Positions 15,848 through 23,745 of a DNA stretch of 47,881 nucleotides are shown in pieces. Under the pieces are notes generated by a model. That model searched no databases, was not told the DNA's origin, and was given only the letters and a program-made list of their open reading frames with translations. Within the stretch, counting starts at the first letter, position 1; the number at the start of each line of letters is the position of its first letter. Both the position numbers and the translations under genes were made by a program. The stretch comes from Pelomonas sp046294815. GTDB lineage: Bacteria > Pseudomonadota > Gammaproteobacteria > Burkholderiales > Burkholderiaceae_C. Location: NCBI GenBank assembly GCA_046294815.1, contig JBKBOJ010000014.1, positions 1-47,881 on the forward strand. The letters run 5' to 3'.

Positions 15848-16387
15848 TTACTTCTGTTCGATCTTGGCGTAGTTGGCCATGCCAGCGGTGATTTCCGACT
15901 TGGCCTTCTCCGGGCCTTCCCAGCCCTTGACCTTGACCCACTTGTTGGCTTCCAGGTCCTTGTAGTGCTCGAAGAAATGCTGGATGGCCTTGATGCGCAT
16001 CGGGTTGACGTCCTCGATCTTCTGCCAGTGGTCGTACATGGGCAGGATCTTGCTGGTGGGCACGGCCAGCAGTTTGGCGTCACCGCCGGCCTCGTCGTCC
16101 ATCAGCAGCACGCCCAGCGCCCGGCAGGTCACGACCACGCCCGGCTGCAGCGCGAAGGGGGTGATGACCAGCACGTCCACCGGGTCGCCGTCGTCGGCCA
16201 GCGTACGCGGGATGTAGCCGTAGTTGCACGGGTAGTACATCGGCGTGGTCAGGAAGCGATCGACGAACAGCGCGCCGCTCTCCTTGTCGACCTCGTATTT
16301 GATCGGGTCGGCATTCATCGGGATCTCGATGATGACGTTGAACTCGTCGGGCGCTTTGGCGCCGGGAGACACGTTGTGCAGGCTCAT
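15848..16387 (-). CDS. ppa: Soluble inorganic pyrophosphatase (family I)
   Basis: Cytoplasmic Mg2+-dependent pyrophosphatase that pulls biosynthetic reactions forward. It has 179 residues. The signature DDGDPVDVLV (Asp66, Asp68 and Asp71 region) is complete, and YYPCNYGYIP precedes it. ATG 16387 gives the usual MSLHNVSPG start; an upstream in-frame start at 16420 adds non-family residues and runs through repeat copy B. It is divergent from the membrane pyrophosphatase hppA. Confidence 0.96.
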   Translation of the reverse strand: MSLHNVSPGAKAPDEFNVIIEIPMNADPIKYEVDKESGALFVDRFLTTPMYYPCNYGYIPRTLADDGDPVDVLVITPFALQPGVVVTCRALGVLLMDDEAGGDAKLLAVPTSKILPMYDHWQKIEDVNPMRIKAIQHFFEHYKDLEANKWVKVKGWEGPEKAKSEITAGMANYAKIEQK

Positions 16388-16577
16388 GGTCGTCGTTCTT
16401 AAGGGCTGGAAAACCCGCATTCTAGGAGCCCATCGGGCTTTGGGTCGGGCGCGCGTTGGGCTCCTCGTTTTGCTGGTAAACGCTGCCCTTGCACGACGAG
16501 GCCCGCGCTTAAGCTGCGGCGCACATTCCCGTACCCGGGAATCACCGTTTCACACACGCACCTGAGGAGACGAATAC
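16388..16577. promoter_or_regulatory. Divergent ppa/hppA regulatory region
   Basis: A 190-nt region that must hold promoters for both pyrophosphatases. It contains repeat copy B (16419-16455) and an inverted repeat ATTCCCG (16525-16531) - TACC - CGGGAAT (16536-16542). The latter lies 35 nt before the hppA start and is operator-like or a small mRNA hairpin. A good Shine-Dalgarno GAGGAG lies 8 nt before hppA. Confidence 0.4.
16419..16455 (+). repeat. Dispersed 37-bp repeat, copy B
   Basis: Matches copy A at 32 of 37 positions, on the opposite strand of the window. GAGCCC, loop ATC, GGGCTT with a following TTGGG gives a terminator-like hairpin. It lies 32 nt upstream of the ppa start and about 120 nt upstream of hppA, in the hppA direction. 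Confidence 0.5.
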
Positions 16578-18758
16578 ATGTCGACGGAGATGGCGCTGTA
16601 TTTCGCGCTGGCCTGCGGCCTCGCGGCTGTTGCTTATGGCTTCATTCAACGAAGCTGGATCCTGAGCCAGGACGCGGGCAATGCCCGCATGCAGGAGATT
16701 GCCGCGGCAATCCAGCAGGGGGCGGCTGCCTACCTGGGCCGGCAATACCGCACCATCGCCCTCGTCGGCGTCGTGCTGGCGATTGCCATCGCGGTGGTGC
16801 CGGGCCTGGGCCTGACGACGGCCGCGGGCTTCGTGCTCGGCGCGGTGCTGTCGGGCATCTGCGGCTTCATCGGCATGAACATCTCGGTGCGCGCCAATGT
16901 CCGCACCGCGCAGGCGGCCACCAAGGGCATAGGCCCAGCGCTGGACGTGGCCTTCAAGGGCGGCGCCATCACCGGCATGCTGGTCGTGGGCCTGGGCCTG
17001 CTGGGCGTAGGCGGTTTCTACCTCGGCATCGGCGGCGGGCATGACAGCGCAGCGCTCAAGCCCATGCTGGGCCTGGCCTTCGGCTCCTCGCTGATCTCCA
17101 TCTTCGCCCGCTTGGGCGGCGGCATCTTCACCAAGGGCGCCGACGTCGGCGCGGACCTGGTCGGCAAGGTCGAGGCCGGCATCCCGGAGGACGACCCGCG
17201 CAACCCGGCGGTCATCGCCGACAACGTGGGCGACAACGTCGGCGACTGTGCCGGCATGGCCGCCGACCTCTTCGAGACCTACGCCGTCACGCTGATTGCG
17301 GCGATGGCCCTCGGTGCGCTGATGATCCTCGGCGACATGGGTCAGGCCGGCGTCGTCTACCCGCTGGCGCTGGGCGGCGTCTCCATCATCGCCTCCATCG
17401 TCGGCTGCCTGTTCGTCAAGGCCAGCGACGGCATGACCAACGTGATGCCGGCGCTCTACAAGGGCCTGATCGTGGCCGGCGCGCTGAGCCTGGTCGCCTT
17501 CTTCTTCGTCACCCGCGCCTTGTTTCCCGGCGAGGTGCCGCTGGCAGGCGGCGCGACCACCAACGCGATGGCGCTGTTCGGCGCCTGCGTCGTCGGCCTG
17601 GTGCTGACGGCGGCCATGGTCTGGATCACCGAGTACTACACCGGCACGCAGTTCCACCCGGTGCAGCACGTGGCGCAGGCCTCCACCACCGGCCACGGCA
17701 CCAACGTCATTGCAGGCCTGGGCGTGTCGATGAAGTCCACCGCATGGCCGGTGCTGTTCGTCTGCGCGGCCATCTGGTCGGCCTACGCGCTGGCGGGCCT
17801 GTACGGCATCGCCATCGCGGCGACCAGCATGCTGAGCATGGCCGGCATCATCGTCGCGCTGGACGCCTACGGCCCCATCACCGACAACGCCGGCGGCATC
17901 GCGGAAATGGCCGAACTGCCCGCCAACGTGCGTGCCGTGACCGATCCGCTGGATGCCGTGGGCAACACCACCAAGGCCGTCACCAAGGGCTATGCCATCG
18001 GCTCCGCCGGCCTGGCCGCGCTGGTGCTGTTTGCTGACTACACGCATGCGCTGGAAGCGCGTGGCGCCCACATCAGCTTCGACCTGTCCGACCCCAAGAT
18101 CATTCTGGGCCTGTTCATCGGCGGTCTCATCCCCTACCTGTTCGGCGCCATGGCCATGGAGGCCGTGGGCCGTGCCGCCGGAGCCGTCGTGGTGGAGGTG
18201 CGCAAGCAGTTTGCCGACGGCGCCATCATGGCCGGTCAGCGCAAGCCCGACTACGGCGCGGCGGTGGACATGCTCACCACGGCCGCCATCAAGGAAATGG
18301 TCGTGCCTTCGCTGCTGCCAGTGGTGGCGCCCATCGTGGTGGGCCTGCTGCTCGGGCCAGCGGCGCTGGGCGGACTGCTGATGGGCACGATCGTCACCGG
18401 CCTGTTCGTCGGCATCTCCATGTGCACCGGCGGCGGCGCCTGGGATAACGCCAAGAAGCTCATCGAGGAGGGCTTCACCGACAGCAATGGCGTGCTGCAC
18501 AAGAAGGGCTCCGACGCGCACAAGGCCGCCGTCACCGGCGACACCGTCGGCGACCCCTACAAGGACACCGCCGGCCCGGCCGTCAACCCGCTCATCAAGA
18601 TCATCAACATCGTCGCGCTGCTGATCGTGCCGCTGTTGCCGATGTCAGCCGGCAGCCAGGCGCCCGCGGCCGCGCCGGCGGCGCAGGCCAGTTCGGTGAT
18701 GGCCCCCGTCGCTCCTGCCAGCCTGCCCGAGACCGCGGCCTCGGCGGCCTCGCAGTAA
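16578..18758 (+). CDS. hppA: Membrane-bound proton-translocating pyrophosphatase
   Basis: Couples pyrophosphate hydrolysis to proton export across the inner membrane. It has 726 residues with about 16 hydrophobic spans. The catalytic DVGADLVGKVEAGIPEDDPRN begins at residue 189 (DVGADLVGKVE, then AGIPEDDPRN). It is followed by NPAVIADNVGDNVGDCAGMAADLFE and, late in the protein, by GDTVGDPYKDTAGPAVNP. The subtype determinant reads GNTTKAVTKG: Lys466 and Thr469 occupy the positions that are both Ala in K+-dependent enzymes, so this is predicted to be the K+-independent H+ pump. The C-terminus has an unusual Ala-rich tail of about 40 residues. GAGGAG ribosome site, ATG start, strong downstream terminator. 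Confidence 0.97.
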   Translation: MSTEMALYFALACGLAAVAYGFIQRSWILSQDAGNARMQEIAAAIQQGAAAYLGRQYRTIALVGVVLAIAIAVVPGLGLTTAAGFVLGAVLSGICGFIGMNISVRANVRTAQAATKGIGPALDVAFKGGAITGMLVVGLGLLGVGGFYLGIGGGHDSAALKPMLGLAFGSSLISIFARLGGGIFTKGADVGADLVGKVEAGIPEDDPRNPAVIADNVGDNVGDCAGMAADLFETYAVTLIAAMALGALMILGDMGQAGVVYPLALGGVSIIASIVGCLFVKASDGMTNVMPALYKGLIVAGALSLVAFFFVTRALFPGEVPLAGGATTNAMALFGACVVGLVLTAAMVWITEYYTGTQFHPVQHVAQASTTGHGTNVIAGLGVSMKSTAWPVLFVCAAIWSAYALAGLYGIAIAATSMLSMAGIIVALDAYGPITDNAGGIAEMAELPANVRAVTDPLDAVGNTTKAVTKGYAIGSAGLAALVLFADYTHALEARGAHISFDLSDPKIILGLFIGGLIPYLFGAMAMEAVGRAAGAVVVEVRKQFADGAIMAGQRKPDYGAAVDMLTTAAIKEMVVPSLLPVVAPIVVGLLLGPAALGGLLMGTIVTGLFVGISMCTGGGAWDNAKKLIEEGFTDSNGVLHKKGSDAHKAAVTGDTVGDPYKDTAGPAVNPLIKIINIVALLIVPLLPMSAGSQAPAAAPAAQASSVMAPVAPASLPETAASAASQ

Positions 18759-18779
18759 AGCGCGGCAAACACCGATCAG

Positions 18780-18803
18780 ACGGCCCGCTCGCGGGCCGTT
18801 TTT
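18780..18803 (+). terminator. Intrinsic terminator of hppA
   Basis: ACGGCCCG, loop CTCG, CGGGCCGT forms an 8-bp perfect stem followed by TTTTT, 21 nt after the hppA stop. Confidence 0.88.
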
Positions 18804-18833
18804 CATGGGTGGCGCACGGCAGAATCACGGCCC

Positions 18834-19670
18834 ATGGCAAGCATGGCGATCACCCGGCACGAGTTGGCGCGACGGCGCGAGCAGTTGCACGAACTCCAGC
18901 GCTACCTGGCGGTGCTGGAGGCCGACTACGACGGTGCCCGCGCCAAGCTGCTGGGCTTCCGGCAGCGCTACCTGGAGGCGCTGGGCCCGCTGATGCGCGA
19001 GCTCGACGAGTTGGAAGCGCAGCTGCACCAGGCCACGGCGCTGCTGTCCGAGGCGCTGAAGCGCCAGGGCGTGGACGTGCCGGTGCCGGCCCCGCCGCGC
19101 ATCAAGCCCTGGCCCGAGATCCCGGCGCTGCCCGAGGCCACGCCGCTGCCGCCCGAGCCCACCGGGGCCACGATGGACCTGCCGCCGCCCACGCTGAAGA
19201 CGCTGTACCGGCGTGCGGCCAAGCGCTTCCACCCCGACCTGGCACCGCAAGGCCCCGAGCGTGAGGTCTGCGAGCAGCGCATGAGCGTCGTCAACGACGC
19301 CTACGAACGCGGCGACCGCCAAAAGCTGGAGAGCCTGTTGCTGGCGGCCGGCGAGGCGCCCGAGAAGGTGCTCGGCGGCCCGACCGACGCCGTGCGCGCC
19401 TGGCTGGGCCTGTGCGAACACCTGGTGCAGGGCCGCATCCGCGTCGTGAAGGCGCAGACGGCACTGCTGCACAACCTGCAGATGCACCAGCTGCGCGTGG
19501 CCATAGAGCGGGCGGAGGCCGACGGCATGCGCCCGCTGGACATCATGGCCGCGCGGCTGCGCGCACAGATCGCGGAGCGGCGACAGGAGCTCTACATCGG
19601 CGAGCGCGTGGGCGCCGATGCGAGCCTGGCAGCTGACTTCTTGCGCAAGCGCTCACAGCGCCTGGCTTGA
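18834..19670 (+). CDS. J-domain-like protein with N-terminal coiled coil
   Basis: A 278-residue soluble protein. Residues 8-80 are heptad-rich and charged, a probable coiled coil. A Pro-rich linker (82-118) leads to a J-domain-like unit: LKTLYRRAAKRFHPDLAP (121-138) with the diagnostic HPD at 133-135, then RMSVVNDAYERGD and KLESLL. The rest (about 165-278) is helical and Arg-rich. J domains stimulate DnaK-type Hsp70; the partner and client here are unknown. There is no Gly/Phe or zinc region, so it is a class III-type protein. ATG 18834 is used; a second ATG three codons on is possible. It is a lone gene between the hppA terminator and the convergent liv operon. Confidence 0.7.
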   Translation: MASMAITRHELARRREQLHELQRYLAVLEADYDGARAKLLGFRQRYLEALGPLMRELDELEAQLHQATALLSEALKRQGVDVPVPAPPRIKPWPEIPALPEATPLPPEPTGATMDLPPPTLKTLYRRAAKRFHPDLAPQGPEREVCEQRMSVVNDAYERGDRQKLESLLLAAGEAPEKVLGGPTDAVRAWLGLCEHLVQGRIRVVKAQTALLHNLQMHQLRVAIERAEADGMRPLDIMAARLRAQIAERRQELYIGERVGADASLAADFLRKRSQRLA

Positions 19671-19792
19671 ACCTGGGAGCCTGTCGCCGCAAGCGCTGGC
19701 GGGGTTTCGGTGACCCGGTACAAGCCACGCTGCGGTCGCTGACGTCGCACAGCGGGCAGCCCCCAATGCCGTCTTCAGGCGCACAGGCGCGG
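19671..19792. other. Convergent intergenic region, J-protein / livF
   Basis: A 122-nt gap. GGAGCCTGTCG (19676-19686) matches the core of the dispersed repeat directly after the stop of the upstream gene, as in copies A and C, but the rest diverges. No clear intrinsic terminator was seen. Confidence 0.3.
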
Positions 19793-20503
19793 TCAGACCT
19801 CCAGCCACTCTTTGCGAATGTAGGCATTGGCACGCAGGTCGGCCGGGCTGCCTTCGAAGACGATGCGGCCATGGCCCATCACGTAGCAGCGCTCGGAGAT
19901 TTCCAGCGCGATGGCCAGCTTTTGCTCCACCAGCAGCACGCCGATGCCGCGGCTCTTCAGCGTCTTCAGGTATTCGGCCACCAGCTCGACGATCTTGGGC
20001 GCCAGGCCCTCGGTGGGCTCGTCGATCATGATGAGGTCGGGGTCACCCATCAGCGTGCGGCAAAGCGTGAGCATCTGCTGCTCGCCGCCGGACAGCACGC
20101 CGGCCTCGGTGTGCTGGCGCTCCTTGAGCCGCGGGAACATGCGGTACATGTCGTCGAAGCTCCAGCGCGGGTTCTTGTTGCCGCTCTTCTCGCCCAGCAT
20201 CAGGTTCTGATGCACGGTGAGCTTGGGAAAAATGTCGCGGTTCTCGGGCACGTAGCCCAGGCCCAGGTGAGCGATCTCATAGGCCTTGCGCCCCACCAGC
20301 TGCTGGTCGCCCCACAGCACCGAGCCCTTGGCATCCACCTGGCCCATGATGGTCTTGACGGTGGTGGAGCGGCCTGCGCCGTTGCGGCCCAGCAGGCTGA
20401 CGATCTCGCCCGGGCGCACCTCCAGGCTGACACCGTGCAACACATGGCTCTTGCCGTAGAAGGCGTGGACGTTGTCCAGCTTGAGTGTCCTGGCCTGGCT
20501 CAT
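19793..20503 (-). CDS. livF: Branched-chain amino acid-type ABC transporter ATPase (LivF)
   Basis: Second ATPase of a LIV/HAAT-family importer, 236 residues, on the cytoplasmic face. The Walker A motif reads GRNGAGRST (39-47), with Arg45 in place of the invariant Lys. Q-loop region YVPENRDIFPKLTV, signature LSGGEQQM, Walker B LIMIDEPTEGL and switch-like LLVEQKL are otherwise normal. The ATG overlaps livG as ATGA. The codon is CGC and the surrounding frame is intact, so this is not a frameshift artefact. I believe Arg occurs in other LivF proteins of this lineage, so activity should not be assumed lost. Confidence 0.93.
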   Translation of the reverse strand: MSQARTLKLDNVHAFYGKSHVLHGVSLEVRPGEIVSLLGRNGAGRSTTVKTIMGQVDAKGSVLWGDQQLVGRKAYEIAHLGLGYVPENRDIFPKLTVHQNLMLGEKSGNKNPRWSFDDMYRMFPRLKERQHTEAGVLSGGEQQMLTLCRTLMGDPDLIMIDEPTEGLAPKIVELVAEYLKTLKSRGIGVLLVEQKLAIALEISERCYVMGHGRIVFEGSPADLRANAYIRKEWLEV

Positions 20504-21276
20504 GCAGCAGCTCCTGCGGCCTGCTGCTCGGCCAGCACCGAGCCGAGATAGGCCTCTTGCACGCGCGCATTGGCGCGCACGGCCTCGGGCGTGTCAAAGG
20601 CGATGACCTCGCCGTAAACCAGCACCGCGATCTTGTCGGCCAGACCGAACACCACACCCATGTCGTGCTCCACGGTCAGCAGCGTCTTGCCCACGGTCAC
20701 GTCGCGGATCAGCTGGATGAAGCGCTTGGTCTCGCTCTTGCTCATGCCGGCGGTGGGCTCGTCCAGCAGGATGACGCTCGCGCCGCCGGCGATGGTGATG
20801 CCGATCTCCAGCGCGCGGGCCTCCGCATAGGTGAGGTTCATGGCCAGCACGTCGCGACGGCGGTCGAGCTTGATCATCTCCAGGATTTGCTCGGCCCGGT
20901 CGTTGACGTCCTGCAGGTCGGCCAAGAACTTCCAGAACGCGTAGCGATGCCCCAGACTCCACAGCACGGCGCAGCGGATGTTCTCGAACACCGACAGCCG
21001 CGTGAACAGGTTGGAGACCTGGAAGCTGCGCGACAGGCCTAGGCGGTTGATCTCGTAAGGCCGGCGGCCGTCGATGCGCCGGCCGTGCAGGTGGATCTCG
21101 CCCGACGTCGGCGGGAAGCGCCCGCTGATCAGGTTGAACAGCGTGCTCTTGCCCGCACCATTGGGCCCGATGATGGCCACGCGCTCGCCAGGCTGCACGG
21201 CCAGGCTGGCGCCACGGATGATCTCGCTCTTGCCGAAGCTCTTGCGCAGGTCGCGCAGTTCGAGCGCGTAAGTCAT
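20500..21276 (-). CDS. livG: Branched-chain amino acid-type ABC transporter ATPase (LivG)
   Basis: First ATPase of the importer, 258 residues from ATG 21276. Walker A is canonical (GPNGAGKST, about 35-43) and Walker B reads VILLDEPTAGMS. The signature is atypical, LTYAEARALEIG in place of an LSxGQ form, as found in some LivG-like proteins. With Arg in the LivF P-loop, the two ATP sites are probably unequal. The start overlaps livM by 4 nt (ATGA); an open frame upstream of 21276 belongs to livM. Confidence 0.94.
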   Translation of the reverse strand: MTYALELRDLRKSFGKSEIIRGASLAVQPGERVAIIGPNGAGKSTLFNLISGRFPPTSGEIHLHGRRIDGRRPYEINRLGLSRSFQVSNLFTRLSVFENIRCAVLWSLGHRYAFWKFLADLQDVNDRAEQILEMIKLDRRRDVLAMNLTYAEARALEIGITIAGGASVILLDEPTAGMSKSETKRFIQLIRDVTVGKTLLTVEHDMGVVFGLADKIAVLVYGEVIAFDTPEAVRANARVQEAYLGSVLAEQQAAGAAA

Positions 21277-22568
21277 AGAGCCTCCCGGCGCTTGATTTCC
21301 TTCTCGATGTCTTCCTGGATTTCGCCCCATTGCTGCACGTAGTGGCGCCGCGCGAGCTCGAACAGCCCCACCCCCACGACGATCAACCAGCCGGCGCCGA
21401 ACCAGGCGTCCAGCCCGGAGCTGTCCAGCGTCGCACCCATGAAGCGCAGCTCGGGACCCAGCGCCTCGTTGAGCTGGCGGTGGTAGAGCATCTCGATCAT
21501 GGCCGCCGCCCCCACCAGCGCCGCCAGCGCAGTGCCGCCCAGCGCCAGGTAGGAGGTCCAGATGCGGCCCAGCTTGCCGAAGGCGGCCACGCGCAGGTTC
21601 ATCAGGATCAGGCTGGCGAAGCCGCCCGGCGCGTACATCACCATGAACAGGAAGATCAGGCCCAGGTAGAGCAGCCAGGCCTTGGTCAACTCCGACAGCA
21701 GCACGCTGCAGATGACCATCAGCACCGCGCCGATGATGGGGCCGAAAAAGAACATCGCGCCGCCCAGGAAAGTGAACAGCAGGTAGGCACCCGAGCGCGC
21801 CGCATGCAGCACGTCGGCGCCGTTGACGATCTCGGTGTTGATGGCGCCGAGGCCGCCCGCGATGCCGGCGAAGAAACCCGAGATGGTGAACGCGAGGAAG
21901 CGCACCCAGTGCGTGTCGTAGCCGACGAACTCGACCCGCTCGGGGTTGTCGCGCACGGCATTGAGCATGCGCCCCAGCGGCGTGCGCGTCAGCGCGAACA
22001 TGGCCGCCGTGCAGATGAAGCAGTAGACGGCCACGAGGTAGTAGACCTGGATCTGCGGGCCGAAGCTGATGCCCATCACCGGCTGGCCGATGACGCGATT
22101 GCTGGACACGCCGCCCTCGCCGCCCGAGAACTCCGGCAGCATCAGCGCCAGCGCGTACACCAGCTCGCCGATGCCCAGTGTGATCATCGCGAACGGCGTA
22201 CCGGCCTTCTTGGTCGACACATAGCCCAGAAAGACCGCGCAGACCAGGCCGGCCAGCCCGCCCACCAAAGGCATCAAACTGACCGGGATGCCCAGCGTGC
22301 CGGCACCCGCCATGTTCAGCGCATGGATGGTCAGGAATGCACCCATGCCGCTGTAGACGGCGTGGCCGAAGCTCAGCATGCCACCCTGGCCCAGCAGGAT
22401 GTTGTAGGCCAGGCAGGCGATGATGCCGATGCCCATCTGCGTGAGCATGGTCTGGGCCAGACCGCTGGTCCAGATGCGCGGCGCAACGAACAGGATGAGC
22501 GCGAACAGGCCCCAGACGATCCAGCGCCCGACGTTCAGCGGCTTGAAGTGGAACTCTTTAGCCTTCAT
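21273..22568 (-). CDS. livM: Branched-chain amino acid-type ABC transporter permease (LivM)
   Basis: Inner-membrane permease of 431 residues with about 9-10 hydrophobic spans. LivM features include YNILLGQGGMLSFGHAVYSGMGAF (about residues 48-71, as YNILLGQGGMLSFGHA and YSGMGAF) and MGRMLNAVRDNPERVEFVGYD-like sequence LGRMLNAVRDNPERVEFVGYD split near 195-215. The C-terminal EIQEDIEKEIKRREAL is hydrophilic. ATG 22568 shares its A with the livH stop (TGATG). The long frame running upstream to 23408 is livH in the wrong frame, not a fusion. Confidence 0.93.
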   Translation of the reverse strand: MKAKEFHFKPLNVGRWIVWGLFALILFVAPRIWTSGLAQTMLTQMGIGIIACLAYNILLGQGGMLSFGHAVYSGMGAFLTIHALNMAGAGTLGIPVSLMPLVGGLAGLVCAVFLGYVSTKKAGTPFAMITLGIGELVYALALMLPEFSGGEGGVSSNRVIGQPVMGISFGPQIQVYYLVAVYCFICTAAMFALTRTPLGRMLNAVRDNPERVEFVGYDTHWVRFLAFTISGFFAGIAGGLGAINTEIVNGADVLHAARSGAYLLFTFLGGAMFFFGPIIGAVLMVICSVLLSELTKAWLLYLGLIFLFMVMYAPGGFASLILMNLRVAAFGKLGRIWTSYLALGGTALAALVGAAAMIEMLYHRQLNEALGPELRFMGATLDSSGLDAWFGAGWLIVVGVGLFELARRHYVQQWGEIQEDIEKEIKRREAL

Positions 22569-23584
22569 CAGTCCTCCCGCGTACCCAGGAGGCCCTTGGG
22601 CCGGAAGATCAGGATCAGCACCATCAGCAGATACGGCAGGATGGGCGCCACCTCGGCCATCGTCAGCCGCAGCAGCGGATAGCCAGGCGTGCTGGGCGTC
22701 ACGGCCAGTCCCATTGCCGTGAACAGGCTGGCCAGCGAGCTGTTGACCGTCAGCGGCAGTGTCTGCAGCAGGCCCACGACCAGCGAGCCAACGAAGGCAC
22801 CGGCCAGCGAGCCTATGCCCCCCACGACGACGACGACGAAGATGATGGCGCCGATGAAGGCCGCCATATTGGGCTCGGTCACGAAGGTGATGCCGCCCAC
22901 CACGCCGGCCAGCCCGGCAAGCGCGCAGCCGCTGCCGAACACCAGCATCAGCACGCGCGGCACGTTGTGCCCCAGCGCCTCGACCATCTCGGGATGTGTC
23001 AGCGACGCCTGGATGACCAGGCCCACGCGGGTGCGCGTGAGCAGCAGCCACAGCGCCAGCAGCATCAGCAGCGCCACAGCCATCATGAAGACCTTGGTGA
23101 GCGGGAAGTTGGAACACACGGCACCGGCGCAGGCCTCGGCGGGCGCCTTGCCCAGCACCAGCGACATGCCCTGCAGCGGATGCGAAACGATGGTGAAGGC
23201 TGAGCCCTGCAGCTCCGGCGGCGGCGTGAACGGCACCGCGGTGCGGCCCCAGATCAGCTGCACCAGTTCCAGCACGACGTAGGACAGGCCGAAGGTGATC
23301 AGCAGCTCCGGCACATGGCCGAACTTGTGCACGCGCCGCAGCGCCAACCGCTCGAAGACGGCACCCAGCAGTCCCACGGCCAGCGGCGCAAGCAGCAGCG
23401 CCAGCCAAAAGCCCATCACGCCCACCAGCGTGTAGGCGATGTAGGCGCCGACCATGTAGAAGCTGGCATGGGCGAAGTTCAGCACGCCCATCATGCTGAA
23501 GATCAGCGTCAGGCCCGAACTGAGCATGAACAGCAGCAGCCCGGAGGACAGGCCATTCAGCAGGTTGATGAAGACTTGGTCCAA
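22568..23584 (-). CDS. livH: Branched-chain amino acid-type ABC transporter permease (LivH)
   Basis: Inner-membrane permease, 338 residues. The N-terminus DQVFINLLNGLSSGLLLFML and GLTLIFSMMGVLNFAHASFYMVGAY are typical of LivH (given in two parts: GLTLIFSMMGVLNFAHA, SFYMVGAY). An insertion near 120-165 (TPPPELQGSAFTIVSHP ... EACAGAVCSNFPLTK) lies between membrane spans and may face the periplasm. The start is TTG 23584 with GAGGGTGGG just upstream; a TTG at 23617 would add 11 poor residues. Confidence 0.9.
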   Translation of the reverse strand: MDQVFINLLNGLSSGLLLFMLSSGLTLIFSMMGVLNFAHASFYMVGAYIAYTLVGVMGFWLALLLAPLAVGLLGAVFERLALRRVHKFGHVPELLITFGLSYVVLELVQLIWGRTAVPFTPPPELQGSAFTIVSHPLQGMSLVLGKAPAEACAGAVCSNFPLTKVFMMAVALLMLLALWLLLTRTRVGLVIQASLTHPEMVEALGHNVPRVLMLVFGSGCALAGLAGVVGGITFVTEPNMAAFIGAIIFVVVVVGGIGSLAGAFVGSLVVGLLQTLPLTVNSSLASLFTAMGLAVTPSTPGYPLLRLTMAEVAPILPYLLMVLILIFRPKGLLGTRED

Positions 23585-23658
23585 AGGCCCACCCTCAGAA
23601 CAAACGTTGCACGACAAGCGCGGCGCTTGGCTCAGCTTGCTTCACGCGCGGGACGGGG

Positions 23659-23711
23659 TCGGGTTCGAGGCGCGCAACCGCACTCTGGTGCGGCGGGCAC
23701 CACGAACCCGA
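23659..23711 (-). other. Long hairpin between binding-protein gene and livH
   Basis: TCGGGTTCG (23659-23667) pairs with CGAACCCGA (23703-23711), enclosing a second perfect stem CCGCAC (23678-23683)/GTGCGG (23688-23693). It lies in the 161-nt gap after the binding-protein gene. Such hairpins in ABC operons often protect the upstream mRNA, giving more binding protein than permease. No T-run follows, so it is not a full terminator. Confidence 0.5.
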
Positions 23712-23745
23712 GATCGGCCCGCGCAGCAGCAGGCGAGTCGACCGC

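Noticed and set aside
16542..18521. Minus-strand 659-codon frame opposite hppA
   Set aside because: Extreme His/Asp/Gly/Gln bias and no recognisable domain; hppA motifs are intact on the plus strand.
21273..23408. Possible LivH-LivM fusion of 711 codons
   Set aside because: The N-terminal part is livH read in the wrong frame; livH is intact in its own frame and LivM has a clear start at 22568.
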